Shown: in pieces, positions 51,361 to 60,849 of the stretch | How positions within the stretch are numbered: the first letter of the stretch is position 1 | How the letters are laid out: every line of letters begins with the position of its first letter | Assembly: GCA_964422615.1 (NCBI GenBank) | Contig: CAYRBJ010000004.1 | Span: 47,434 to 111,433 of the forward strand | Origin: DATLWN01 sp964422615 | GTDB taxonomy: Bacteria; Pseudomonadota; Zetaproteobacteria; Mariprofundales; Mariprofundaceae | Direction of reading: 5' to 3' | Length of the DNA stretch: 64,000 nucleotides | Made by a program: the position numbers and the translations under genes | The notes under the pieces: model-generated | Told to the model about the DNA's origin: nothing | The model's input: the letters and a program-made list of their open reading frames with translations, nothing else | The model's database searches: none

Positions 51361-54300
51361 ATGACCGACGATCCCCACACCCCCCGCATCGCCCTGTACC
51401 GGGGTGCCGATTCCCTGTCCGCATTCCGCCGCGACAAGCGATTGTCCGAGTTGCGGGGGCTGGTGCCCCAGATTCGCTCGCTTGAGATCTTTCCCGTCTA
51501 TATCGCCGAGGTCGATGCCGCCTGGTCGGTACAGGACGGGCAGCGGCTGATGCGTCTGCTGGGCGGGGATGTCGAGCCCTTCTCCGGCATCGATGACCAT
51601 GTCCTTTATGTCACACCGCGTGTAGGCACCATCTCGCCCTGGTCATCCAAGGCCACGGAGATCGTCCGCCTTTGTGATCTGGAGCGTCTGCAGCGGCTGG
51701 AGATGGGCATGGCCTATGTGCCCGCAGGCATTTCCGCCGACACGCTTGCCACACTGGCCGGGCCATTGCATGACCGCATGACCCAATCCGTGCTATACGA
51801 CGTTGCCGACTTCGCCCGGCTGTTCAGCCATCACGAGCCGGCACCGTTGGCGCAGGTCGACGTGCTGGCCGGTGGCCGCGAGGCCTTGGTGCAGGCCAAC
51901 AGGGCGCTCGGATTGGCGCTGTCGGATGACGAGATCGATTACCTTCAGGCCAATTACAAAGAGCTGGGACGCAATCCGACCGATGTCGAACTGATGATGT
52001 TCGCCCAGGCCAACTCCGAACACTGCCGACACAAGATCTTCAACGCCGGCTGGGTGATCGATGGCGAGCGGCAGCAGGCCTCATTGTTCGCAATGATCCG
52101 GCATACGCACCAGACCCATCCGGACGGCACGCTGGTGGCCTACAAGGACAACTCATCGATCATCGAGGGCGGCCCAGGCCGGCGTTTCTATCCCGATGCC
52201 GACGGGCGTTACCGCACCCATGACGATCTGATGCATATCCTGATGAAGGTGGAGACGCATAATCATCCGACGGCGATCTCACCGTTTCCTGGTGCGGCAA
52301 CCGGTTCCGGTGGCGAGATACGTGACGAGGGCGCGACCGGCGTTGGGGCCAAGCCGAAGGCCGGTCTGACCGGCTTCTCGGTGTCCAATCTGCGTATTCC
52401 GGGCTTTGAGCAGCCGTGGGAGCAGGATTTCGGTAAGCCTGGAAGGATCGTTTCGGCCCTGCAGATCATGGTTGATGGGCCATTGGGTGGCGCCGCTTTC
52501 AACAACGAGTTCGGTCGCCCGAATCTGTGCGGCTATTTCCGCACCTATGAGCAGCGGGTCGGGGATGAGCTCAGGGGCTTCCACAAGCCGATCATGATCG
52601 CCGGCGGCGTCGGCAACATCGATGCCCGGCATATCCACAAGCGGCCGGTGCCGGCCGGCTGCCTGATCATCCAGCTCGGGGGACCGGCGATGCTGATCGG
52701 GCTTGGCGGCGGGGCGGCCTCCAGCATGGATGCGGGTGCGAATGCCGAGGATCTGGATTTCGATTCGGTACAACGCGGCAATCCGGAGATGGAGCGCCGC
52801 TGCCAGGAGGTGCTCGACCGCTGCTGGCAGCTGGGTGAAAGCAATCCGATCCTGTTCATTCACGACATCGGTGCCGGTGGCCTGTCGAATGCCGTACCGG
52901 AGTTGGTCAACGATGCCGGGCGCGGCGGCTGGATCGAGTTGCGCCGGGTGCACAACATGGAGCCCGGTATGAGTCCGCTGCAGCTGTGGTGCAACGAGGC
53001 GCAGGAGCGCTACGTGCTGGCCATTCGCGAAGACGAGCTGTCGCGCTTTACCGCCATTTGCGAGCGAGAGCGCTGTCCGTTTGCCGTACTCGGGCATGCC
53101 ACCGATGACGGCATGCTGGAGGTGCACGATGCGCATTTTGCCAACGATCCGGTCGATTTGCCGCTGGAGGTACTGCTCGGCAAGCCACCGAAGATGCTGC
53201 GCGAGGTCGTGCACACGGAGGTGAAGGCGGAGCCGTTCGATCCGGCCGACATCAGCCTGCGCGAGGCGGCCGAGCGCGTGCTGCGCCTGCCGGCGGTGGC
53301 CGATAAGACCTTTTTGATCACCATCGGCGATCGCAGTGTCACGGGGCTGGTGACACGCGACCAGATGGTCGGTCCGTGGCAGGTGCCGGTGGCCGACGTG
53401 GCGGTGACGGCCCGCGACTATCAAGGGTACTGCGGCGAGGCGATGAGCATGGGCGAGCGATCGCCGCTGGCGGTGCTCGACGCCCCCGCCTCCGGGCGCA
53501 TGGCGATCGGCGAGGCGCTGACCAATATCGCTGCAGCCTCGATCGAAAAGCTGGGGGATGTGAAGCTGTCGGCGAACTGGATGGCGGCCTGCGGCCATGC
53601 CGGCGAGGATGCGCGCCTGTATGACACGGTACATGCCGTGGGCATGGAACTGTGCCCGGCGCTCGGTATCTCGATCCCGGTCGGCAAGGATTCGCTGTCG
53701 ATGAAGAGCGTGTGGCAGCAGGACGGCACCACGCGGGAGATGAGCGCGCCGCTGTCACTGATTATCTCGGCCTTCGCACCGGTGGACGATACTCGTCGCA
53801 CCCTGACACCCCAGCTGCGTACCGATCAGGGAGAGAGCGACCTCGTGTTGCTCGATCTCGGTCATGGAAGCAACCGCCTCGGTGGCTCGGCGCTGACGCA
53901 GGTGTTCGATTGTACGGGCGTGGAAGCGCCGGATCTCGATGATCCGGGGCAGTTTCGGGCGTTCTTCGCCACCATACAGCAGTTGAACCGGGCCGGCCTG
54001 CTGCTGGCCTATCACGACCGCTCCGACGGCGGCCTGTTCGCCACCGTCTGCGAGATGGCCTTCGCCGGCCGCGCCGGCGCACGTGTCGAATTGGCGGCGC
54101 TCGGCGAGGCATGGGGCGCATTGTTCGCCGAGGAATTGGGCGCGGTACTGCAGGTGCGGCGCACGGATCGCGATCGGGTGCTGGCCATGTTGGCCGAGGC
54201 CGGGCTCGGGGGGGCCGCGCATCTGATCGGCGAGGTGATGGATGACCGCCGCCTGGTCTTCGCGCACGATGGCCATGTGCTGCTCGAGGATCGGGTGCAG

Positions 54301-55236
54301 GCCTGGCAGCAGATCTGGGCCGAGACCTCGTACCACATGCAGGATATGCGCGATGATCCGGCCTGCGCGCGCGAGGCCTTCGAGGCCATTCTCGATCCCG
54401 CCGATCCCGGCCTGCACGCGCGCCTGAGCTTCGATCCGGGTGAGGACATCGGCGCGCCGTTGATCAACACCGCCCGACCCAGGATGGCGGTGCTGCGCGA
54501 GCAGGGGGTCAACGGGCAGGTGGAGATGGCCGCGGCCTTCGATCGCGCCGGTTTTGAATGCGTGGATGTGCACATGTCCGACCTGATCGCGGGGAGGCAA
54601 ACGCTGGATGATTTCCGCGGGTTGGCCGCCTGCGGTGGCTTCTCCTTCGGCGATGTGCTGGGCGCGGGCAGTGGCTGGGCCAATGCCGTGCTGTTTCATG
54701 CCCGCGTGCGCGACCAGTTTGCCGCCTTTTTCGCCCGTGACGACACCCTGGCGCTCGGCGTGTGCAACGGCTGCCAGATGATGAGCCAACTCAAGGACCT
54801 GATTCCGGGTGCTGGGTACTGGCCGCGCTTCATGCGCAACCGCTCCGAACAGTTCGAGGCGCGCATGCTGATGGCAGGCATCCCCGACAGTCCGTCGGTG
54901 TTGCTGGCCGGCATGGCCGGTTCGCGCCTGCCGTTGGTGGTGGCACATGGAGAGGGAAGGGCGGCATTCGCCTCCGATCAGGACAGGGCGGTGGCGCGGG
55001 TGGCGCTGCAGTATCTGGGTCCGGACGGCACAGCGAGTGAGCGGTATCCTTACAATCCGAACGGTTCGCCACAGGGTATCGCCGGCCTGACGACGGACGA
55101 CGGGCGCGTGACGATCATGATGCCGCATCCGGAGCGCCTGTTCCGCTCCGTGCAGTATGCCTGGCGGCCGGACGGCTGGGGCGAGGACGGGCCGTGGATG
55201 CGCATGTTCCGCAATGCCCGGTGCTGGATCGGCTGA
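51361..55236 (+). CDS. purL: Phosphoribosylformylglycinamidine synthase, single-chain
   Basis: A 1291-residue enzyme for the fourth step of purine synthesis (FGAR + Gln + ATP to FGAM). N-terminal and linker domains (about 1-220) carry ANSEHCRHKIF. Two FGAMS domains follow, with KVETHNHPTAISPFPGAATG, and GKDSLSMKS in the second. A C-terminal glutamine amidotransferase domain (about 1040-1291) has the nucleophile in LGVCNGCQMMSQL and MMPHPER. The large single-chain form is usual in beta/gammaproteobacteria and eukaryotes. No strong ribosome site is seen. Confidence 0.98.
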   Translation: MTDDPHTPRIALYRGADSLSAFRRDKRLSELRGLVPQIRSLEIFPVYIAEVDAAWSVQDGQRLMRLLGGDVEPFSGIDDHVLYVTPRVGTISPWSSKATEIVRLCDLERLQRLEMGMAYVPAGISADTLATLAGPLHDRMTQSVLYDVADFARLFSHHEPAPLAQVDVLAGGREALVQANRALGLALSDDEIDYLQANYKELGRNPTDVELMMFAQANSEHCRHKIFNAGWVIDGERQQASLFAMIRHTHQTHPDGTLVAYKDNSSIIEGGPGRRFYPDADGRYRTHDDLMHILMKVETHNHPTAISPFPGAATGSGGEIRDEGATGVGAKPKAGLTGFSVSNLRIPGFEQPWEQDFGKPGRIVSALQIMVDGPLGGAAFNNEFGRPNLCGYFRTYEQRVGDELRGFHKPIMIAGGVGNIDARHIHKRPVPAGCLIIQLGGPAMLIGLGGGAASSMDAGANAEDLDFDSVQRGNPEMERRCQEVLDRCWQLGESNPILFIHDIGAGGLSNAVPELVNDAGRGGWIELRRVHNMEPGMSPLQLWCNEAQERYVLAIREDELSRFTAICERERCPFAVLGHATDDGMLEVHDAHFANDPVDLPLEVLLGKPPKMLREVVHTEVKAEPFDPADISLREAAERVLRLPAVADKTFLITIGDRSVTGLVTRDQMVGPWQVPVADVAVTARDYQGYCGEAMSMGERSPLAVLDAPASGRMAIGEALTNIAAASIEKLGDVKLSANWMAACGHAGEDARLYDTVHAVGMELCPALGISIPVGKDSLSMKSVWQQDGTTREMSAPLSLIISAFAPVDDTRRTLTPQLRTDQGESDLVLLDLGHGSNRLGGSALTQVFDCTGVEAPDLDDPGQFRAFFATIQQLNRAGLLLAYHDRSDGGLFATVCEMAFAGRAGARVELAALGEAWGALFAEELGAVLQVRRTDRDRVLAMLAEAGLGGAAHLIGEVMDDRRLVFAHDGHVLLEDRVQAWQQIWAETSYHMQDMRDDPACAREAFEAILDPADPGLHARLSFDPGEDIGAPLINTARPRMAVLREQGVNGQVEMAAAFDRAGFECVDVHMSDLIAGRQTLDDFRGLAACGGFSFGDVLGAGSGWANAVLFHARVRDQFAAFFARDDTLALGVCNGCQMMSQLKDLIPGAGYWPRFMRNRSEQFEARMLMAGIPDSPSVLLAGMAGSRLPLVVAHGEGRAAFASDQDRAVARVALQYLGPDGTASERYPYNPNGSPQGIAGLTTDDGRVTIMMPHPERLFRSVQYAWRPDGWGEDGPWMRMFRNARCWIG

Positions 55237-55335
55237 TAAAGCTGCGACGGTCAGTCTCGAGCCGCTCCGCACGCATTTCCGGCGGCTGTTTGTTGTAGTA
55301 TTCGCCAGCCGCTTCTGTTACGTTCCGGGCCCGTC

Positions 55336-56976
55336 ATGAACAGAGAAACGCGATTCGTATTTGTGACGGGCGGGGTGGTTTCCTCCCTCGGCAAGGGCAT
55401 TGCGGCAGCGAGCCTGGCGGCGCTTTTCGAAGCGCGCGGGCTCAAGGTCATGATGCAGAAGCTCGATCCCTATATCAACGTCGATCCGGGCACCATGAGC
55501 CCCTACCAGCACGGCGAGGTTTTCGTCACCGACGATGGTGCCGAAACGGATCTCGACCTCGGCCATTACGAGCGCTTCACGCATGTGCAGATGACGCGCC
55601 GCTCCAATTTCACCACCGGGCGCATCTACGAATCGGTGATCCGGCGCGAGCGGCGCGGGGATTACCTCGGGGCCACGGTGCAGGTGATCCCGCATATCAC
55701 CGATGCCATCAAGGAGGCCGTGCTGAGCCTCAGGGCCGGCGATCCCGATATCGTCATCGTCGAGATCGGCGGCACCGTCGGTGACATCGAGTCACTGCCG
55801 TTTCTGGAGGCCATCCGCCAGTTGCGTTTCGATCTCGGCACCAAATACACTGCCTATGTGCATCTGACACTGGTGCCGTACATCTCCTCTGCCGGTGAGA
55901 TGAAATCCAAGCCCACCCAGCACTCGGTGCAGAAGCTGCGCGAAATCGGTATCCAGCCGGATGTGCTGCTGTGCCGCAGTGAGCGTCCGATCCCGCAATC
56001 CCAGCGCGACAAGATCGCCCTGTTCTGCAATGTGCCCAAGCATGCGGTTATCGATGCCCCGGATGTGGATACCATTTATGGGGTGCCGCTGACCTTGCAT
56101 AAGGGGGGGCTGGAGGCGGTGTTGCTGGAGCATTTAGGCATTGCCGACGCCGAGCCGGACATGTCAATCTGGGAGGATGTCTGCCGGCGCGTGCGCGAAC
56201 CAAAGCAGCACATACGCATCGCCATGGTCGGCAAATACGTCGATCTCGCCGATGCCTACAAATCGGTCAATGAATCCCTGATCCACGGCGGCATGGCCCA
56301 CCATGTGCGGGTGGATATCCAGTACGTCGATGCCGAGGTCATCGAGAGCCAGGGCACGAAGGTGCTCGAAGGCGTGCACGGCATCCTGGTCCCCGGCGGT
56401 TTTGGACGGCGCGGCACCGAGGGCAAGATCAGCGCCGCCGAGTACGCCCGTACCCGGGGCATCCCGTATCTCGGTATCTGCCTCGGCATGCAGCTGGCCG
56501 TGGTCGAGTTCGCGCGCCATGTTGCCGGTATCGTGGATGCCGGCAGCACCGAGTTCGACGAGAAGGCGCCCGAGCCGGTCATCGCGTTAATGACCGAATG
56601 GGAGCAGGACGGCGAGCTTCAGCGCCGCACCGGGCATGACGATCTGGGCGGCACCATGCGTCTCGGCGGTTATCCCTGCCGGCTGGTGCCGGGCACCAAA
56701 ACGCATGCCGCCTATGGCAGGGACGAGATCCGCGAGCGCCACCGCCACCGCTACGAGTTCAACAACACCTACCGCCAGCGTCTGCAGGACGCCGGTCTGG
56801 TGGTGTCCGGCACGCTGCCGGATGATTCGCTGGTGGAGATCGTCGAGCTGGCCGATCATCCCTGGTTCGTCGCCTGCCAGTTCCATCCGGAGTTTCTGTC
56901 ACGGCCGTATGCGCCGCATCCGCTGTTCGCCGCCTTCGTCGGTGCCGGCAAGGCGAAGATGGAGGAAGAGGCGTGA
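55336..56976 (+). CDS. pyrG: CTP synthase
   Basis: A 546-residue enzyme aminating UTP to CTP. Synthetase domain: FVTGGVVSSLGKGIAAASLA, KLDPYINVDPGTMSPYQHGE, EIGGTVGDIESLPFLEA. Glutaminase domain (from about 300): GKYVDLADAYKSVNE, GGFGRRGTEGKI and the catalytic Cys in LGICLGMQ. It heads the long pyrG-kdsA-eno-ftsB-gltX-cysS-cysC-manC run, and its stop overlaps the kdsA GTG start. Confidence 0.98.
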   Translation: MNRETRFVFVTGGVVSSLGKGIAAASLAALFEARGLKVMMQKLDPYINVDPGTMSPYQHGEVFVTDDGAETDLDLGHYERFTHVQMTRRSNFTTGRIYESVIRRERRGDYLGATVQVIPHITDAIKEAVLSLRAGDPDIVIVEIGGTVGDIESLPFLEAIRQLRFDLGTKYTAYVHLTLVPYISSAGEMKSKPTQHSVQKLREIGIQPDVLLCRSERPIPQSQRDKIALFCNVPKHAVIDAPDVDTIYGVPLTLHKGGLEAVLLEHLGIADAEPDMSIWEDVCRRVREPKQHIRIAMVGKYVDLADAYKSVNESLIHGGMAHHVRVDIQYVDAEVIESQGTKVLEGVHGILVPGGFGRRGTEGKISAAEYARTRGIPYLGICLGMQLAVVEFARHVAGIVDAGSTEFDEKAPEPVIALMTEWEQDGELQRRTGHDDLGGTMRLGGYPCRLVPGTKTHAAYGRDEIRERHRHRYEFNNTYRQRLQDAGLVVSGTLPDDSLVEIVELADHPWFVACQFHPEFLSRPYAPHPLFAAFVGAGKAKMEEEA

Positions 56977-57803
56977 ACGCCCAGCATGTGATCCATATCG
57001 GCGATATGCGCATCGGCAACGAGCTGCCGCTGGTGCTGATGGCTGGCCCGTGTGTCATCGAGGGCGAGGATTTCACGCTGAAGGTGGCGGCCGACATCGC
57101 CGCCATTGCCGAGCGGGCCGGCGTGCCGCTGATCTTCAAGTCCAGCTTCGACAAGGCCAACCGCACCAGCAAGGACGGTTTCCGCGGCCCGGGCCTGGAC
57201 GAGGGCCTGCGCATATTGCAGCGCGTCAAGGATGAGATCGGCGTACCGGTGATTACCGATGTGCACACGCCGGAGCAGGCCGTACCGGTGGCCGAGGTGG
57301 CCGATGTTTTGCAGACCCCGGCTTTCCTGTGCCGGCAGACCGACTTCATCCAGGTCGTGGCCGCCTGCGGTAAACCGGTGAATATCAAGAAAGGTCAGTT
57401 CCTGGCGCCCTGGGACATGACGCACGTGCTGGACAAGGCCCTGGCCGCCGGCAATCGCGACATCATGCTGTGCGAACGCGGCGCCAGCTTCGGCTACAAC
57501 AACCTGGTATCCGACATGCGCTCACTGATGGTGATGCGTCAATCCGGGGCACCGGTGGTCTATGACGCCACGCATTCGGTGCAGCAGCCCGGCGGGCTGG
57601 GTGGTGCCACCGGAGGCAACCGCGAATATGTGCCGGGTCTGGCACGGGCGGCGGTGGCTGTCGGCGTGGCGGCCCTGTTCATGGAGGTGCATCCGGATCC
57701 GGATCGCGCGAAATCCGACGGACCCAATTCCCTGCGCCTGTCCGACCTGGAGGCACTGCTCGGGCGGCTTATCCGCATCGATCAGGCGGCCAAGGCCGCG
57801 TAA
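56973..57803 (+). CDS. kdsA: 3-deoxy-D-manno-octulosonate 8-phosphate synthase
   Basis: A 276-residue TIM-barrel enzyme condensing PEP with arabinose 5-phosphate, first step to Kdo for lipopolysaccharide. Motifs are VLMAGPCVIEGEDF, IFKSSFDKANRTS, FRGPGLDEGLRIL, VNIKKGQFLAPWDM, YDATHSVQQPGGLGG and EVHPDPD. It starts at GTG 56973 within the pyrG stop (GTGA). Confidence 0.97.
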   Translation: MNAQHVIHIGDMRIGNELPLVLMAGPCVIEGEDFTLKVAADIAAIAERAGVPLIFKSSFDKANRTSKDGFRGPGLDEGLRILQRVKDEIGVPVITDVHTPEQAVPVAEVADVLQTPAFLCRQTDFIQVVAACGKPVNIKKGQFLAPWDMTHVLDKALAAGNRDIMLCERGASFGYNNLVSDMRSLMVMRQSGAPVVYDATHSVQQPGGLGGATGGNREYVPGLARAAVAVGVAALFMEVHPDPDRAKSDGPNSLRLSDLEALLGRLIRIDQAAKAA

Positions 57804-57863
57804 GCGTTGCATTCTATCGGGGTGCGCATGAGGATGCGCCCCGCAGCAAAAGGAGTATTCATA

Positions 57864-59153
57864 ATGAGCGAAATCGTTCATGTCCATGGAAGGGAAATTT
57901 TCGATTCCCGGGGCAATCCGACCATCGAGGTCGACGTCAGTCTGGCCTCCGGGGCCATGGGGCGCGCGGCCATCCCGAGCGGTGCCTCCACCGGTACCCA
58001 CGAGGCAGTGGAATTGCGTGACGGCGGCAAGCGCTTGGGCGGCAAGGGTGTGTTGAAGGCCGTGGCCAATGTGCACGGCGAGATCGCCAAGGCGGTGCAC
58101 GGGCTGGATGCCGCCGACCAGGCCGGGCTCGACCATACCCTGATCGAGCTGGACGGCACGCCTAACAAGGCGCGCCTGGGCGCCAATGCCATCCTGGGTG
58201 TGTCGCTGGCCGCGGCCAAGGCGCAGGCGGTGGAGAACGAGGTGTCACTGTTCCGCTATCTGGGCGGTGATGCTGCCTGCCTGATGCCGGTGCCCTGCAT
58301 GAATGTGATCAATGGCGGATCGCATGCCGACAACAGCATCGATTTCCAGGAATACATGATCGTGCCGGCGGGCGCCTCATCCTTTGCCGAGGCGCTGGCC
58401 ATGGGGGCCGACGTATTCCATGCGTTGAAGTCCATCCTGAAGAAGGCCGGGCATATCACGGCGGTGGGAGATGAGGGAGGGTTCGCCCCGAACCTCGGCT
58501 CGAACGAGGAAGGCATTACGGTGATCCTGCAGGCCATCGAGCAGGCGGGCCTGAAGCCGGGTAAGGACGTGTTTCTCGCCTCCGACATGGCCGCCTCCGA
58601 GTTCTACCGCGATGGCAGCTATGTGCTGACGGGCGAGGGTGGCCGCACGCTGGATGCCTCCGGCATGATCGATCTGATCGAGTCGCTGTGCCGGCAGTAT
58701 CCGATCCTGTCGGTCGAGGACGGGCTGGACGAGGGTGACTGGGATGGCTGGAAAATGCTGACCGAGCGCATGGGTGACAAGGTGCAGCTGGTCGGTGACG
58801 ATATTTTCGTGACCAATCCCGAGATACTGGCCCGAGGTATCGAGATGGGTGCCGCCAACGCGCTGCTGGTCAAGGTCAACCAGATCGGCACCCTGACCGA
58901 GACGCGCAAGGCGGTGTCCATGGCCATGGATGCCGGCTACCGCTGCATGATTTCGCATCGTTCGGGCGAAACCGAGGATAGCACCATCGCTGATCTGGCG
59001 GTGGCCCTGAACTGCGGCCAGATCAAGTCCGGTTCCGCCTCGCGCTCGGATCGTCTGGCCAAGTACAACCAGCTGCTTCGCATCGAAGAGGAATTGGGCA
59101 GTGCGGCCCGCTTTGCCGGTCGCGCGGCCTTCTTCGGGGACATCTCCTCCTGA
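57864..59153 (+). CDS. eno: Enolase
   Basis: A 429-residue glycolytic enzyme (2-phosphoglycerate to PEP) and degradosome component in E. coli. It starts SEIVHVHGREIFDSRGNPT; the ATG at 57864 follows AAAGGAG. The substrate and Mg motifs are GASTGTHEAVELRDG, GDEGGFAPNL, SVEDGLDEGDW and SHRSGETEDSTIADL. pyrG-kdsA-eno-ftsB order is conserved in proteobacteria. Confidence 0.98.
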   Translation: MSEIVHVHGREIFDSRGNPTIEVDVSLASGAMGRAAIPSGASTGTHEAVELRDGGKRLGGKGVLKAVANVHGEIAKAVHGLDAADQAGLDHTLIELDGTPNKARLGANAILGVSLAAAKAQAVENEVSLFRYLGGDAACLMPVPCMNVINGGSHADNSIDFQEYMIVPAGASSFAEALAMGADVFHALKSILKKAGHITAVGDEGGFAPNLGSNEEGITVILQAIEQAGLKPGKDVFLASDMAASEFYRDGSYVLTGEGGRTLDASGMIDLIESLCRQYPILSVEDGLDEGDWDGWKMLTERMGDKVQLVGDDIFVTNPEILARGIEMGAANALLVKVNQIGTLTETRKAVSMAMDAGYRCMISHRSGETEDSTIADLAVALNCGQIKSGSASRSDRLAKYNQLLRIEEELGSAARFAGRAAFFGDISS

Positions 59154-59470
59154 GGCGGGCGGCCAGGATTCTCGGCTGGGTACTCGGCCTGGGATTGGTC
59201 GCATATCTCGGCTACGACCTGGTCTTTTCGGATCACGGTTATCTGGTCTACCGGCGCGAGCATGCCGAGTTGTTGAATCTACAGGCCGAGGTGAAGCAGA
59301 TGCGCCAACAGCGCCAGCAGTTGGCGCGTCGGGTGTTGCAGCTGCGCAACGATCCCAAGGCGCTGGAGGCGTTGATCCATCGCGAGTTGGGCTATGTCCA
59401 TCCGGATGAATACATGCTGATCCTGCCGCACAAGAAGAAACCAAAATCGGTAGCCAAGCCCAAACCATGA
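59150..59470 (+). CDS. ftsB: Cell division protein FtsB
   Basis: A septum protein of about 106 residues with one membrane helix (ILGWVLGLGLVAYLGYDLVF), a coiled coil (AELLNLQAEVKQMRQQRQQL) and the FtsB/DivIC tail (ALIHRELGYVHPDEYMLIL). No ATG, GTG or in-helix-sparing TTG exists for this frame: TTG 59195 falls in the middle of the helix. CTG 59150 gives a 4-bp CTGA overlap with eno and a complete helix, so it is the most likely start. FtsB links FtsL and FtsQ in the divisome. The stop overlaps gltX (ATGA). Confidence 0.88.
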   Translation: MRRAARILGWVLGLGLVAYLGYDLVFSDHGYLVYRREHAELLNLQAEVKQMRQQRQQLARRVLQLRNDPKALEALIHRELGYVHPDEYMLILPHKKKPKSVAKPKP

Positions 59471-60849
59471 TCGTCACACGCTTCGCCCCCTCGCCGACCG
59501 GCCACCTGCACCTGGGCAATGTGCGCACCGCCCTGCTGAACTGGGCCTTTGCCCGCAGCCAGCAGGGGCGCTTTTTGTTGCGTTTCGAGGATACGGATGC
59601 CGAACGCTCCACCCTAAATTTCATCGCATCCATCCAGCAGGATCTGCACTGGCTCGGGATCGATTGGGATGGTGATGTCCGCATGCAGTCGGCGCATGCC
59701 CGCGAGCACCGACAGGCCCTGGATAACCTGGCCGGACGCCAGCATGCCTACCGGTGTTTCTGCAGCGAATCCCAGTTGGCGCTGGACCGCAAGCTGGCCG
59801 CCGCGCGTGGTCTGCCGCCGCGCTATGCGGGGCGATGCCGCCAGTTGCCTCCGGGGGAGAGCCAGCGGAGGGCTGCGGCGGGCGAAGCGCACGTGTGGCG
59901 GCTGGCGTCGCATGCCATGCACGGCGAGGTGATCGTGCACGACCGTATCCGCGGCGACATCGTGTTCAGCCGCAAGGATATGGACGATCCGGTCTTGGTC
60001 CGATCCGATGGCAGCTTCACCTTCCTGCTGCCGAATGCCCTTGATGATGCGCTGGATGGCGTTACGCACGTGTTGCGTGGCGACGACCATCTGAGCAACA
60101 CCGCTTATCAGGCATGGCTGCTGTCCTGCCTGGAGATGGCCGCACCCGTTTACCTGCATCATGGCCTGTTGCTCGGGGCGGACGGGGCGAAGCTGTCCAA
60201 GCGCACGGGGAGCACAAGCGTGGCCGAACTGAGGCATGAGGGGCTGCTGCCCGGGGCACTGGTGCAGGCGATGATGCGCATCGGCCATCCGAACCTGCCG
60301 GAACAGGCAGCGACGCTAACCGAACTCCTGCCGCATCTGCAGATGGAGCAGCTGTCGGCGGCCGCGGTCCGCTGGTCCGACGACGATCTGTGGCGTTGGC
60401 ATACGCGCCTGCTGCATGGCCTGGATACTAAGGAGCTGGCCGGGATGCTGCTGCCACTGTTCCCTGACGTTCCGGACGAGCGTCTGGGCGCATTTGCGGC
60501 ATTGGTGCAACCCAATCTGCAGCGGCTCGAGGATGCGCAGGCTTTTGCACGCCTGCTCGATTCCGACGCCCCGGTTACGGATGACGTTCAGCAGGCGATG
60601 CAGGAGGCAGGCGAAGATTTTTTCTCCCAGGCCCTTGAGATATGGAAGGATCTGCCAACAGCGGACTGGCAGGCCTGGACGGATGCGCTGAAATCCGCGA
60701 CCGGGCGCAAGGGCAAAGCGTTGTTCATGCCGCTGCGCACGGCATTGACGGGTGCCGCCCACGGGCCGGAGATGTCCGCCGTCGTGGGTTTTCTCGGCCG
60801 AGAGGGCGTGATCGCGCGCCTCAATGATGCGATAGTGCGCCAGCGATGA
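59467..60849 (+). CDS. gltX: Glutamyl-tRNA synthetase
   Basis: A 460-residue class I synthetase charging tRNA-Glu. It has RFAPSPTGHLHLGNVRTAL (HIGH-type), LLRFEDTDAERS, HVLRGDDHLSNT, AKLSKRTGS (KMSKS-type) and a full C-terminal anticodon domain, unlike gluQ in this window. A Cys-rich segment (CFC, later C) may bind zinc. ATGA overlaps couple it to ftsB before and cysS after. Confidence 0.95.
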   Translation: MIVTRFAPSPTGHLHLGNVRTALLNWAFARSQQGRFLLRFEDTDAERSTLNFIASIQQDLHWLGIDWDGDVRMQSAHAREHRQALDNLAGRQHAYRCFCSESQLALDRKLAAARGLPPRYAGRCRQLPPGESQRRAAAGEAHVWRLASHAMHGEVIVHDRIRGDIVFSRKDMDDPVLVRSDGSFTFLLPNALDDALDGVTHVLRGDDHLSNTAYQAWLLSCLEMAAPVYLHHGLLLGADGAKLSKRTGSTSVAELRHEGLLPGALVQAMMRIGHPNLPEQAATLTELLPHLQMEQLSAAAVRWSDDDLWRWHTRLLHGLDTKELAGMLLPLFPDVPDERLGAFAALVQPNLQRLEDAQAFARLLDSDAPVTDDVQQAMQEAGEDFFSQALEIWKDLPTADWQAWTDALKSATGRKGKALFMPLRTALTGAAHGPEMSAVVGFLGREGVIARLNDAIVRQR

